Positions 25,140 to 41,010 are shown, counted from the stretch's first letter. The stretch: 64,000 nt of DNA from Spiroplasma_E ixodetis_B (GCF_040369795.1 NZ_AP028955.1:992001-1056000); one strand, 5' to 3'. The notes: generated by a model from the letters alone, not told the origin. Made by a program: numbers and translations.

Positions 25140-26290
25140 AGACATATTCCGTAAATAAATTTAATCAATTGTCAATAATAATATTTATAAATTTTTTAGT
25201 GTTAATAATTATAGAAGTTAATATTTTTAAAAAAATACTTTAAAAATAAATTGATATTTCAAACACAAAAATTGTTAATATTATTTTTATATTAACTTGA
25301 TAAAAATTTAAATTTTTAAAAAAATATTAAAAATATTTTTTTATTTTAATGGTTTTGTTTTATTAAAAATTTCACAAAGTAAGTTAAATCTTAATTACAT
25401 AAGTCTAAATATACTTTTTCTACATTTATTTATTAAAATTTTGAATCTTTTTAATCAAGCAAAAACATGTTCAACTTTAATTCTAATTTTTGAAATAATT
25501 TTATTGTAGATTTTTTCTTGTTTAGTTAATTTTTTATTTTTAGTTTTTTTAATTGGTAATATAGTATTTTTATAAATATTTTGTATTCCTTGATATCCCA
25601 AATCACCAATAATTATTGTTTTTTCTGAAAATTCAAGATTTGAATTTTTTAATATTTGAAAATCATGTACTTTTCCATTATCAGCAAAAATATCAACAAT
25701 TTTTTTATTAAAAAAGTCATATATAATTTGAAATTTTATAGAAAACATTCAACTTTTACCAGAAAAATATTCTAACTGTATTTTTTTTAGTTGGTCTTTC
25801 AATTTCAATTTCAGTTGAATAAATTAAATAAAATTGAAATTCATTTAAATCTTCTTGTTTTTTCTCAATTTTTGATTTATATTTTGTTTTTAAAAACTGA
25901 TAATCTTTGTCATCACTAAGTTTATTTTCTACTCAAGTAATATTTCGAAAACAACTTGATGCACTCATTTTATATTTAATACTCATTTGGAAAAAAGTAT
26001 AATATTCTTTTCAGTATACTAAAGTCATGACCAATCTTTCTTCAACTGAAAGTTTATATTTTCTAACTTTAGTTTTTTTTAAATTTTCTATTTCAATTAA
26101 TTTTGTTAACATTTCATCAAAATGAAAACGTTTTATACCAAAATATCTATAAAATTGTTCATTTTTTAATTTTTTTAAATTTTCAAAATTCATTTTTATC
26201 AACACCTTATTAATTTATTAATAAAGAAATTATAAAATAAATTTTAAATTATTAATTGACTTTTAAAAAATTTATTTATGGAATATGTCT
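25140..26290 (-). mobile_element. IS5-like element copy 3 (1151 bp, long form)
   Basis: Inverted repeats AGACATATTCCG and GGAATATGTCT (inner base change TATGGAAT) are flanked by AAA duplications at 25137-25139 and 26291-26293. It contains the extra 113-bp AT-rich segment after orfB that copies 1, 2 and 5 lack. Confidence 0.92.
25341..26193 (-). pseudogene. IS5-family transposase, copy 3, catalytic Asp lost
   Basis: orfA is open from ATG 26191-26193, but the first catalytic Asp is replaced by Tyr (LIYSTEIE instead of LIDSTEIE, near 25818). The C after the A8 run is missing near 25785, so a -1 shift no longer leads into orfB. orfB itself is open to 25341. Inactive. Confidence 0.85.
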
Positions 26291-26316
26291 AAAGAATTAA
26301 AAAAATAAAATATTAT

Positions 26317-29300
26317 TTATTCTACTAAAAATTTAATAGTAATATAATTACTCTTAATTGTTAATTGATATTGACCAATACCAATAAAGTCATACAACTT
26401 TAAAGCAAGATTTTTAAATTTTTTATTACAATCATTATTTAATAATAATATTTTTTCAATATTATTATTTTGTAAATCTTTCACTAATTTTGAATTAATC
26501 GTTTTATTTTCTGGTATTGATCAGTAATATTCTTTTATTAATTTATTACAACTAGTTAATTTACCATAATTTGTTCCGTCAATATCTGCAAAAATTACTG
26601 ATTTATTTTCATTAAATGTCAAATGACCCGCTTGAAAGGCAATAATTTTTAAAGGTCCAAGGTTTTTATTAAAATTAACACGATTAATTGTACATAGTTC
26701 CTGATGCACAGTAAATGTTGATTGATAAGATAATAAAGGATAATCTTGATTAAAATGTTCATTAAGTAATAATGTTTCATAATCTAGTTTATATTTAAGA
26801 ATAATTTTTAGTTAATTAACAACCAATTTGTTATTTTCAATGAAATTTGTAACTAAACATGGTATTTCATTAAAATTTGGAAAAATACGATTAAATACTT
26901 TATTACTTGTAACCTCATATACTAATGATGCTATTAATAAATTGTCATAATGATAATTAATTAATTCAGTATCTAATTCTTGACTTAATCTTAAATAAAA
27001 ATAATTAACTATTTGATAATCATTTAAAAATAAGAATTGTTTTAAGATATTTTGATTACGATTAGTATCATTATCATGGTTTTGATAATTTTTTATTTTT
27101 TTTTGCTATTCGTAAATAAAAATCATTTAAAAAATTATAAAATTCTTCGATTGTCAAATCATAATCAATTAATATTTTAAAAATAGCATTATCATTATAA
27201 AGTTGATAATATGATTGAATTACTAAATAAATTTTTTTCGTGATTGATATCATTGCTTTAAATTAGTTAAAATGACGTTTTGACTTCTTGGTTCTAAAGT
27301 AATAGTACATCCATAAGGTAAATTAAAACTATTAGGTAATTGTTTATTAAAATTTATAATATGTTATTTAGAAAGATTTTTAATACCAATGGTTATGTCA
27401 TATTTTTTATCAATATTAGTAATTAAATCATAAACCTCTAAACAATGTTTAGTTTCTGTTTTTCTCAATCCTCTTCCTAATTGCTGTAAATATACTGTTT
27501 TTGAATTAGTTGGTCGTAATAAAATAATATTATCAATTTCAGGAATATCAATTCCTTCATTAAAAATATTTACTACACATAAATAATTAATAATTCTATT
27601 TTTAAAATCATTAATTATTTTACTACGATTAGTTTTATTTTTACTTGTTAAAAAGTCTGCTTTTAAGCCCTGATTTTGCAAAAATCTAGCAACAATTTGT
27701 GCGTGAGTAATGTTAATACAAAAAATTAAACAAATCCGATTACTATAAAACCCAATATAGTCATTAATTACATCTAATAATAACTTATTTCTTGCTTCAG
27801 TATTTAATTTTTTAAATAATTGTTGATCATTATTTAAATCAATACCAGTTAAATCAGCAGTAATGTCATCAATACAATAATAATCAAATGGTGATAAAAG
27901 TTTTTCATTAATTGCATCTCACAATCGTAATTCATGTGCAAACTCATTATCAAAATAATTAATAATGTTTTTATTATCTTCTCGTTCTGGTGTTGCTGTT
28001 AAAACAATAATTTGTTTAGGATGAAAATAATTAAAAATTGTCTGAAAAGTTTTGGCAGCCAAATGATGAGCTTCATCAAAAATAATAATATCAAATTGTT
28101 GACGTTTAAACTTATTTAGATGTCTATGTACAGTTTGTACTGTTACAAATAAATATTGTTCTTGAAAATTATTTTGTTTACTATTTAAAATAGTTGCAAA
28201 TTTTTTATAAATTATTACTTTTCGAAAAGTAATAATTGCTTGTTCAATAATTTCTCTTTGATGTGCTAAAAATAAAATTGAAGGTTTTTGATTATTATTT
28301 TCTTTGATTTGATTTAAATAGTCAAAAGCAGATACTACTGTTTTACCAACACCTGTTGCCATGACAATTAAATGTTTTGTTTTTTTAAGTTTTCTTCTTA
28401 ACTTTAATTTATTAATTAAAGCAATTTGAAAATCATAAAGAAAATAATTAGTTGCTAATCATTGTTCATCTTTTTTATTTACAAGCAATCGATTATATTC
28501 AATTCGTGATATTAATTGTAATCTTTGTTGTTCATCATTTAAATCAACTAAATTATCATTTCATAATTTATAATACTGATTTAAAATGTTTTGATATAGT
28601 TACTTATTATCAAATTCATTAATTTTAATATTTCATTCACGACCACTAGTTAAACCTTTTTGTGTTAAATTTGATGAACCAATTATTGCTGAATAAAAAC
28701 CTGAATTTCGTTTAAAGATGGCAGCTTTAATATGAATTCTTTCACTACGTTTTTCTAAATTATTTTCAACTTTGACTTTAATATTATGATACTTTTTTAT
28801 TATTTTAACTAATGCATATAAATTAACAAATAAAGCCATATCATCAAAAGTAGTGGTAATAAAATTAATAGTAATATTATGACTTAAAGCATAAGCGAAT
28901 GATGAACGTAACTTATTAATAATTGAATTTGATATAAAAGGATAAATAAAGTATACTTCATCACAAGTTCTAATTTCCTGATTTAAATGATTAATTAATT
29001 CTTGTTGGTTTTCATTAGTAAATAAATAATTATCACTTAATCTAATATTAGAAGTTAAATGATTATCTATGATATTATCATTTACTTGTAATAAAACGTT
29101 ATTACTAAATTTATTAGTAGTAAAATTACTTATGATTTGATTTAAAAAATCAATTTTTGCTTCTGGTGATTTAATCCTTTTTAATTTTTCAATTAAAGTA
29201 TTATTTAGTTGTTTAACTAAATAATGATCAATGTCTTTAATTAATTCTTTTTCATCATTAATATGTGATGTTTGGAAATTATTGCTAATATCATCACTAA

Positions 29301-29337
29301 TCTTTAATAATAAATCATAATAGCCCTTATTTTTCAT
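26317..29337 (-). pseudogene. Superfamily II helicase with PLD nuclease domain, multiply broken
   Basis: About 1000 codons. Order: N-terminal PLD-type nuclease (HIKAAIF and IIGSSNLTQKG, near residues 200-230), then a DEAD/DEAH helicase with Walker A (MATGVGKTVV), DEAH box (IIFDEAHHL), TATPER and QLGRGLRK, then a C-terminal domain like DUF3427 (HQELCTINRVNFNKNLG). In-frame TAA codons occur near 28600, 27364 and 26812. Two compensating frameshifts lie between 27060 and 27260, one in an A9 run. This architecture is known from restriction-like and defence helicases. No methyltransferase is next to it. Surely non-functional. Confidence 0.88.
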
Positions 29338-29506
29338 ACTCTACACTTCCTAATAAATAGTGTCTATTTTAATAAATTATAATCTATATTTTAATATATT
29401 ATTAACTATTATAAAATAATTTTGTAAAGTAAAAAACCTCTAATATTTAAAATATTATTTTAAATAAATAAGAGGAAGGTAATCTAAAATAAGATATATT
29501 CATATT

Positions 29507-29716
29507 TTATTTTTTTTCTGTTGATGATGTTTTTTCTGCTTGTAATGGATTAGTAATGCTTACACCTTTGTATGTCTTGCATTTCATACAGGCATGATGT
29601 GGTTTAGTAATTGCTCCACAATTTAAACAGTTAGTTGTAGTTGTTGCAGATAAACTATCATGGGCACGACGTGTATTTTTACGCATTTTTGACGTTCTTC
29701 TTGCTGGTACTGCCAT
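29507..29716 (-). CDS. rpmF: 50S ribosomal protein L32
   Basis: A 69-residue protein starting MAVPARRTSKMRKNTRRAHD, the typical L32 N-terminus. A zinc ribbon follows, with Cys pairs in CLNCG and CMKCK. It has a Ser/Thr/Lys tail of about 12 residues beyond the family average. AGGAGG-type ribosome site (GGAGGCAAC upstream). It stands alone between the dead helicase gene and an IS3 element. Confidence 0.95.
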   Translation of the reverse strand: MAVPARRTSKMRKNTRRAHDSLSATTTTNCLNCGAITKPHHACMKCKTYKGVSITNPLQAEKTSSTEKK

Positions 29717-29889
29717 AGTCTGTTGCCTCCTTACTTTCGTATCTCATAAATTATATATTGATTTACCAGAAAAATCTATTTTTTTTGATAAGTTTTTCAA
29801 ATTTTTGGAAATAAAATACTAATAATTAAAATATTTTATTTATTGTTATAAATTTAAAAATATTTTAATTATTGGAATGACAACCTTTT

Positions 29890-30683
29890 TTAGGACTGTT
29901 TTTTGGTAGACATTTGTGCTTGGTGTTTTATGGGGGTTAAGTAGTTTAGAGGGCTGTGGATTCTTATGTTGTTGTATCAATTGATATAATCAAATAATTC
30001 TAATTTTAATTGGATTAATGATGTAAAATTTTTATCATTAATAAATTCTGTTTTGAAAGTTTTGAAAGTTGCTTCAGCAACAGCGTTATCATAAGGACAA
30101 CCTTTTTTGCTTAAAGAGCGGGTAATATTGAAGGCTAATAAAAGTTTATCAATAGTTTTATTATTAAATTCATTACCGCGATCGCTATGAAATATTTGAA
30201 TATTTTTTAAACAACGATTTGAGCACATAAATGTTTGATATACTAATGATGCATCTTTTTTAGTACCTACATTTCGCGATTGTACAGGTCGATTAATAAG
30301 CGAATATATTTTCATTTACCATTAACTTGAACATAAGTTAAATCACTAACAATAACTTAATTTTTAAGCCTATTATTAAAGTCTCTATTAACAAGATTAG
30401 TAATTTGACTATCATTGACTTTATTATGATAATTTTTGTATGATAATTTAGTGTATTTTGATATTAAATTATGTTTATTCATAATTTTTTTAATTTTTCG
30501 TCTTGATAAATTAATTTTCTTTTCTTTTAGAACAACTTTTAATCTTCTTGTTACATAAGCTTCTTTATTTTCTTTAAAAGCACTAATAACAGCTTCATCA
30601 TACATATTATTTTGAATTTTATCTTCTTTTTTCTTGAAATTAAAATAATATGTTGATTTAGAGATTTTTAAAAAAAGACACAT
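29890..30683 (-). pseudogene. IS3-family transposase OrfB, copy 2
   Basis: Reads an rve-type integrase core with FHSDRGNEF and AVAEATFK, but a TAA replaces the Glu codon after RLKN (near 30359). About 15-20 bases encoding the IIGHSV part are missing near 30275. Inactive. Confidence 0.85.
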
Positions 30684-30724
30684 TGTACGAATTTTATATT
30701 TAACTTTATTTTTAGTAATAATTT

Positions 30725-31003
30725 CTATTTTCTGCCTATTATTAGTGCTACTTGCTTTAAAATATCATTTTCCATTCGTAACTGTTTTAATTCTTTTCTT
30801 AATTTAATTAATTCATTTTCTTCAACAGAACGGTTATCTTTGGTTTTAAAAATGCCTGAATTAGTAAATTGCTTAATTCAATTATAAGTAGCTGCTCTTG
30901 TAACATTGTACTCTTTAGCAAGACAAGACACTGACTTACCACTTTGATATAAAGCTACTATTTGTTTTTTAAATTCATCTGAATATGAGTTAATATTGGT
31001 CAT
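30725..31003 (-). CDS. IS3-family transposase OrfA, copy 2
   Basis: A 92-residue OrfA with an HTH_Tnp_1 domain (EFKKQIVALYQSGKSVSCLA) and a leucine-zipper-like helix (ELIKLRKELKQLRMENDIL). It ends in GGC AGA AAA TAG, where a -1 slip on AAAA would enter the OrfB frame. It is open, but its OrfB partner is broken. Confidence 0.8.
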
Positions 31004-31079
31004 AATTATAATTCTTTTCTTTTAACTAATTTGTTCACTTGTCTACGTAATTAGTGTCCAATAAAGTGTAACCCATCCA

Positions 31080-31324
31080 AAGTTATTATCAACAGCTTTA
31101 ATATTAATGTCTATTGTTATTTCAATTTCTGTTTTAGGTATTCTATTCTTTCCTTCATATTTATTATTCATTTCTTTTACTTTGTCAATAATTTCACTAT
31201 TAATAGTTTGTTTACCAAAATTATTTGTAAATTATTTTGCAATTTGAGTTAATAATTTATCAAGTTTATTAAATAAAATTAACTTTTCATAAACTTTGTT
31301 TGCTTCTTCAAATTTAAATGACAT
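31080..31324 (-). pseudogene. Hypothetical gene 5' fragment cut by IS3
   Basis: An ATG at 31322-31324 (MSFKFEEANKVYEKLI) opens a charged, helical frame with one TAA near 31232. It continues through NFGKQTINSEIVDKVKEMNN to the IS3 junction at 31079. No family recognised. No continuation was found across the IS, so the 3' part is deleted or elsewhere. Confidence 0.4.
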
Positions 31325-31488
31325 ATTTTTAAATTCTTTCTTAATTAAATTTTAATTTCGATACTCTTCTTAATAACGTTTATTACATTTATAAACTTAT
31401 TAAGTTAATGATATAAAACCTAAACTTGATTTTTTTATTAAAATAGTTTACTCATTTCATTACTTTAATAGTTATTGATTTACATTAA

Positions 31489-32166
31489 TTAATAAGCAGC
31501 CTTAGTTTCTTGTCCTGAAATAATAGCAACACCATTACTAGTACCGATTCTAGTAGCGCCAGCATTAATCATCGCCATTGCATCATCTTGATTTTTAATA
31601 CCACCAGAAGCTTTAATTGCAACACGAGGACCAATATTTGCTTTCATTAATTTAATATCAGCAACCGTTGCACCACCATTAGCAAAACCAGTTGAAGTTT
31701 TAATAAAATCTGCTTTTACTTTAGTTACTAACTGACAAGCAATAATTTTTTGTTCTGTTGTTAATAAACTACACTCAATTATTACTTTTAAAATAATATT
31801 TTGTGGACATGCATTACGAACTGCTTGTAGATCTTGCAATACAAGTTTTTGAACATTATCCTTTAGTGCCCCGATATTAATAACAACATCAATTTCTTGA
31901 GCACCATCTTTAATCGCATTAATTGTTTCTGCTACTTTAGTTTGTGTAGTATTGGCACCCAATGGAAAACCAACCACTGTACATACTTTAACATTACTAT
32001 TTTTTAATAAAGTAACAACACGATTAATATAAAATGGATTAATACAAACTGCTTTAAAATAATAAGTTTTAGCTTCTTTACATAATGTATCAATCATTGA
32101 TAATGTTGCTTCTGGTTTTAGTAATGTATGATCAATATATTCATTTAAATTAATATTACTTTTCAT
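31489..32166 (-). CDS. deoC: Deoxyribose-phosphate aldolase
   Basis: A 225-residue class I aldolase that splits deoxyribose-5-phosphate into acetaldehyde and glyceraldehyde-3-phosphate in nucleoside salvage. The Schiff-base Lys lies in DFIKTSTGFANGGAT, and the phosphate-binding end reads VAIKASGGIKNQDDA and GATRIGTSNG. I chose the ATG at 32164-32166 because AGGAG lies nine bases upstream; a TTG three codons earlier is less likely. It overlaps the upstream oxidoreductase stop by 11 bp, so the two are coupled. Confidence 0.94.
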   Translation of the reverse strand: MKSNINLNEYIDHTLLKPEATLSMIDTLCKEAKTYYFKAVCINPFYINRVVTLLKNSNVKVCTVVGFPLGANTTQTKVAETINAIKDGAQEIDVVINIGALKDNVQKLVLQDLQAVRNACPQNIILKVIIECSLLTTEQKIIACQLVTKVKADFIKTSTGFANGGATVADIKLMKANIGPRVAIKASGGIKNQDDAMAMINAGATRIGTSNGVAIISGQETKAAY

Positions 32167-33139
32167 AAACTTCAACTCCTAATTCATTTTCACTTTTAAT
32201 AATTGCTTCAATAACTTCAAGATTCATTAAACTATGATTTAATCAATAATCTCGACTTAAATAATCTTTATTTTTAATCATTTTTACAAAATCATTTAAT
32301 TCATATGTCATTAAACTTTTTTCATTGGTATTATCTGCGATTTCTTTTATTCCGTTTTTAGTATAAACCTTAATTCCGCTTAATGGATGAACTTGTGATA
32401 AAACAAGACTACTATTATGACCTATAAATTCACTTTGTGCATAAGAGGTTACTCCTTTACTACAAGTAATAGTAGTAATAGTTCCATTTTCATGCTTCAA
32501 AATAACATGATTACTTAAATTAACATCATTAGGTAATTTAATTGCCATCGCTTTAACTGTTTTTACTTTACCTAATAAATACAATACTAATTGTAATGGA
32601 TATACTAAACTATCATAAGTTGAACCTTTACCAAAATCTTTATCGAAAACAGAATCATATATTCCTTTTTCAACTGATGGCATTCTTGAAGAAATACGAT
32701 TAAAATTAAGGTTAACTACTTCTGGATTTATTTCATGAACTAATTTTTTTAATTTAGAAAAAATAGGTAAATGAACAGTAACATAAGCTTCTAATAAAAT
32801 TATTTTTTTACTTCTTGCTAAAGAAATTAGGTCTTTAACTTCTTCAACTGTAAAAGTAATAGTTTTTTCTACCAAAACATGAATATTATTATTTAATAAT
32901 AATTTACTTTGTTTGTAATGCAAACCATTTGGTGAAGCAATATAAATAGCATCAATATGTTCTATAATTTTATTTAAATCATCAGTACTATGGGCAATAT
33001 TATATTTTTTTGCTCATATTTCTGCTTTATCTAAACTTCTTGAATATATACAAGTTATTTTAACTTTTTTATTAGTTAACGCTTGCTTTATAAATCTTTG
33101 AACAATTTTTCCAGTTCCAATAATACCAATTCTAATCAT
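32156..33139 (-). CDS. Gfo/Idh/MocA-family oxidoreductase
   Basis: A 327-residue NAD(P)-dependent dehydrogenase. The Rossmann start is IRIGIIGTGKIVQRF, then AIYIASPNGLHYKQS and the family Lys in HVLVEKTITFT. The C-terminal alpha/beta domain begins near residue 125 (GSTYDSLVYPLQLVLYL). The substrate is unknown; sugars or cyclitols are usual for this family. It sits just before deoC in a two-gene operon. ATG preceded by AGAGGAG. Intact under code 4. Confidence 0.88.
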
Positions 33140-33150
33140 CTTGTACTCCT

Positions 33151-33873
33151 CTAACTTTTTAAACTTGTTTCATAATTAATGATTGACATTAAAAATAAAG
33201 GTGCAGTTTCAGTACGTAAAATTAATTTTACCAAACTAATATTACTAAAATTAAGTTGTGTTAAAGTTGCAATTTCTTCTTTAGTAATTCCTCCTTCGGG
33301 TCCAACTATACTTGTTATTGATGATAATGTATTATTTATTTGACTAATTCAACTAGTTTCTGATGAATTTTCATATGCAACCAAATTAAGATGAGACCGA
33401 TATCACTATAATTGTTTTAAATCAAAAACAACGGGTGTAACAATCGGAATTAAATTGCGATTTGATTGTTTGGCAGCGGCTTTTGCAATATTTTGTCAAC
33501 GTAAAACTTTCTGTTCTGCTTTTGTTCTTGTTAAAACACTAACACATCGTTTTAACTGCAATGGCACAATTTGATAAACTCCCAATTCCACTGCTTTTTG
33601 AATGACTAAATCAAATTTTTGTTCTTTTAATAAAGATATTACTAATGTGATTTTACATCTTAATTCTGAATTACTATTTGGCACTGTTTTTATAATTTCG
33701 CATTTAATAACTGATGTAATTTCAATAATTTTTGTTAAATATTTTTATTCTTGATGAATAATAACTATTTCGTCATTAATTTTATGACGTAATACTTTAA
33801 TTAGATGTTTACTATCTTCTTCATCAAATATTAAAATATTATTAGTTTTATGGTTAGTAAAGTAGCATTCCAT
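33151..33873 (-). pseudogene. rsmE: 16S rRNA m3U1498 methyltransferase, two internal stops
   Basis: Clear RsmE family text: ECYFTNH start, LLKEQKFDLVIQKAVELGV, LQLKRCVSVLTRTK, SITSIVGPEGGITKEEIA and LVKLILRTETAPLF at the SPOUT knot. TAA replaces a codon near 33751 (HQE-stop-KYL) and TAG near 33406 (LKQL-stop-WYR). Everything else is in one frame. The gene normally methylates U1498 of 16S rRNA. Non-essential in E. coli. Confidence 0.88.
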
Positions 33874-33945
33874 AGTCCACCTCTAATTTGATTATAACAT
33901 AAGGTAAAAATCAAATTAACAAGTTTTAACTATCATCTTTAATTT

Positions 33946-34215
33946 ATAAAATATAAAATTTCTTGGGAGCATACCGATGTTGTCAATAATATTGAAATTT
34001 GTCTTAAAATTATAAAGTTAGACGAGAATAATTTTGACTTCAATATGCAATTGTATGTTAATCTTAACACTTGTAAAATATCAGTCAACAATAATACTTA
34101 CTTTTATAATTCAAAAATTATTATTAAAGTTTGCTTTAATAAGTTTTATTTTTGGTTTTTTTTAAAATTTAAAATATTAATTTATAATAACTGGATGGCA
34201 GTATTTATTTGATAG
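33946..34215 (+). other. Open frame without a start codon, possible gene remnant
   Basis: Between two TAA/TAG codons there are about 90 sense codons (code 4), reading protein-like text such as VVNNIEICLKIIKLDENN. It has no ATG or GTG start with a ribosome site and overlaps the end of the minus-strand gene at 34182. Either a fragment or chance. Confidence 0.25.
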
Positions 34216-34487
34216 CATTTAAAATTAACCATTTTTGTATACATATCAATGTTATAGGTTCTATCACCAATCATATGCTTTAAAATTTGTTTAATATTGG
34301 TTTCAGTAAAACAACCAATATTTTCAACTAATGCTTGGTTTAATACACCATCTTTTGCGTTAATAAAATAACCAACTTTTAATTTTTTATATTGCAAAGT
34401 TAATGATTGCAAAAAATCAATTAATTCATAATATTGACCTTTTTCAAATAAATTTATTGCATTTTGATAGTGTGATTTAGCAATTTG
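34182..34487 (-). pseudogene. Hypothetical protein C-terminal fragment cut by IS3
   Basis: About 101 residues remain up to the IS3 edge at 34488. They begin IAKSHYQNAINLFEKGQYYE, which looks like a tetratricopeptide-type helix pair, and end in NIDMYTKMVNFKCYQINTAI. The N-terminus is missing; beyond the IS (35708 on) the DNA is unrelated. Family not identified. Confidence 0.5.
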
Positions 34488-34563
34488 TGGATGGCTTACA
34501 CTTTATTGGACACTAATTACGTAGACAAGTGAACAAATTAGTTAAAAGAAAGGAATTATAATT

Positions 34564-34842
34564 ATGGCCAATATTAACTCATATTCAGATGAATTTAAAA
34601 AACAAATAGTAGCTTTATATCAAAGTGGTAAGTCAGTGTCTTGTCTTGCTAAAGAGTACAATGTTACAAGAGCAGCTACTTATAATTGAATTAAGCAATT
34701 TACTAATTCAGGCGGTTTTAAAACCAAAGATAACTGTTCTGTTGAAGAAAATGAATTAATTAAATTAAGAAAAGAATTAAAACAATTAAGAATGGAAAAT
34801 GATATTTTAAAGAAAGCAGCACTAATAATAGGTAGAAAATAG
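34564..34842 (+). CDS. IS3-family transposase OrfA, copy 3
   Basis: 92 residues, HTH domain then a leucine-zipper helix, ribosome site AAAGGAATT and ATG at 34564. Intact. A -1 slip at AGA AAA TAG would join KIEIITKNK and then OrfB at MCRFLKISK. Confidence 0.85.
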
Positions 34843-34883
34843 AAATTATTACTAAAAATAAAGTTAAATATAAAATTCTTACA

Positions 34884-35690
34884 ATGTGTCGTTTTTTAAA
34901 AATCTCTAAATCAACATATTATTTTAATTTCAAGAAAAAAGAAGATAAAATTAAAAATAATATGTATGATGAAACTGTTATTAGTGCTTTTAAAGAAAAT
35001 AAAGAAGCTTATGGAACAAGAAGATTAAAAGTTGTTCTAAAAGAAAAGAAAATTAATTTATCAAGACGAAAAATTAAAAAAATTATGAATAAACATAATT
35101 TAATATCAAAATACACTAAATTATCATACAAAAATTATCATAATAAAGTCAATGATAGTCAAATTACTAATCTTGTTAATAGAGACTTTAATAATAGGCT
35201 TAAAAATGAAGTTATTGTTAGTGATTTAACTTATGTTCAAGTTAATGGTAAATAAAACTATATTTGCTTATTAATCGACCTGTACAATCGCGAAATTATT
35301 GGACATAGTGTAGGTACTAAAAAAGATGCGTCATTAGTATATCAAACATTTATGTGCTCAAATCGTTGTTTAAAAAATATTCAAATATTTCATAGCGATC
35401 GCGGTAATTAATTTAATAATAAAAATATTGATAAACTTTTATTAGCCTTCAATATTACCCGCTCTTTAAGCAAAAAAGGTTGTCCTTATGATAACGCTGT
35501 TGCTGAAGCAGCTTTCAAAACTTTCAAAACAGAGTTTATTAATGATAAAAATTTTACATCATTAATCCAATTAAAATTAGAATTATTTGATTATATCAAT
35601 TGATACAACAACATAAGAATCCACAGCACTCTAAACTACTTAACCCCCATAAAACACCAAGCACAAATGTCTACCAAAAAACAGTCCTAA
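34884..35690 (+). pseudogene. IS3-family transposase OrfB, copy 3
   Basis: TAA stands where other copies have the Trp codon TGA (VNGK-stop-NYICLL, near 35252). A second TAA replaces the Glu in DRGNEF (near 35408). Both rule out a full DDE enzyme. Confidence 0.87.
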
Positions 35691-35707
35691 AAAAGGTTGC
35701 CATTCCA

Positions 35708-36038
35708 CATGCTTTGTGTTTATTCATCTAAAGATGAGATAAAACCAAGATGTCAAAGGTGTTTGTGACTTGTGAAAAATGGTGTCATGAAGAATACTAA
35801 ATGTTTGATGACATTTCAAACATTTAGTATTCTTCTCAAATCAGAAACATTCAAACTAGAAGAAGCACACCTGATACATTTCATTACTTTCAACTTCGCT
35901 ATATATTTCAAACAATCGTTTTCATTTTGAAATATGCTATTGAAAAATTATTTCAATTCATTTTTTCTCGACACTAGTACATGTGGGGATAATTTCCATA
36001 AAATTATTTACTTATTTTAATGTAAAAATTAAAAAAAT
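35708..36038. other. Non-coding region of unusual composition downstream of rRNA operon 2
   Basis: These 331 bp are visibly richer in G and C than the neighbouring intergenic DNA. They hold a 20-bp perfect hairpin (35789-35835) and a 10-bp one (about 35904-35935, ATATTTCAAA / TTTGAAATAT). No gene with a ribosome site was found. There is no counterpart downstream of rRNA operon 1. Confidence 0.5.
35789..35835. repeat. 20-bp perfect inverted repeat, 7-base loop
   Basis: GAAGAATACTAAATGTTTGA (35789-35808) pairs fully with 35816-35835. No T run follows on either strand, so it is not a standard terminator. It lies about 200 bp past the 5S gene of operon 2. Confidence 0.85.
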
Positions 36039-36143
36039 TTGGCATCGTGATATTTTCCCATTGCTGGTATTTTCGCCGCTGGAGTGCTTAACTGCTGTGT
36101 TCGAGATGGGAACAGGTGTGACCACTCCGCCATGGACACCAAA
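36039..36143 (-). rRNA. rrf: 5S ribosomal RNA (operon 2)
   Basis: Same as the operon 1 copy except for GTGATATT in place of GTGCTATT near 36048. About 105 nt. Confidence 0.93.
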
Positions 36144-36227
36144 TAGTTTAGCAATTGCTCCCTAAAAACTAGAAACAGACATCTTTAAATTTGATTAATT
36201 TTGATTTGCAATAGAGAATATATTCTT

Positions 36228-39166
<2,939 letters not shown>

Positions 39167-39353
39167 AATATCCTATTACAAGATAAAAATTATCTTATTT
39201 TTTTTAAAAGATGTCTATTATCCAGTTTTTAAAGAACAATTGCTCAGAGAAAACAATCCCTGAAAACTAAACAGAACAAAAGAAGTAATCCAATAAATCA
39301 TCCATCTAATTTTTTTTGTTGTCTTGGTTTCTTATTAGAAACTAAACTCCATA

Positions 39354-40879
<1,526 letters not shown>

Positions 40880-41010
40880 TTTTTGTTAAAAGATGATGTC
40901 TGACTTATTTAATTTTTAATAAAAAATTGACGGATTAATTTTTGTTCTATTTAGTTTTCAAAGATCGTTTTTTCTAGTTTGTAACCCATTTATTTTAGGG
41001 CACAATAATT

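Larger units (their letters stand above)
29873..31079 (-). mobile_element. IS3-family element copy 2 (1207 bp)
   Basis: Right end TGGAATGACAACC at 29873 and left end ...ACCCATCCA at 31079, both matching the copies at 34488 and 61162. I could not find a clear target duplication. It interrupts a hypothetical gene at 31080. Confidence 0.88.
34488..35707 (+). mobile_element. IS3-family element copy 3 (1220 bp)
   Basis: Left end TGGATGGCTTACACTTTATT at 34488 and right end ...GGTTGCCATTCCA at 35707. Two ORFs overlap by a -1 shift. The element separates a hypothetical gene fragment from an unrelated, less AT-rich region. Confidence 0.9.
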
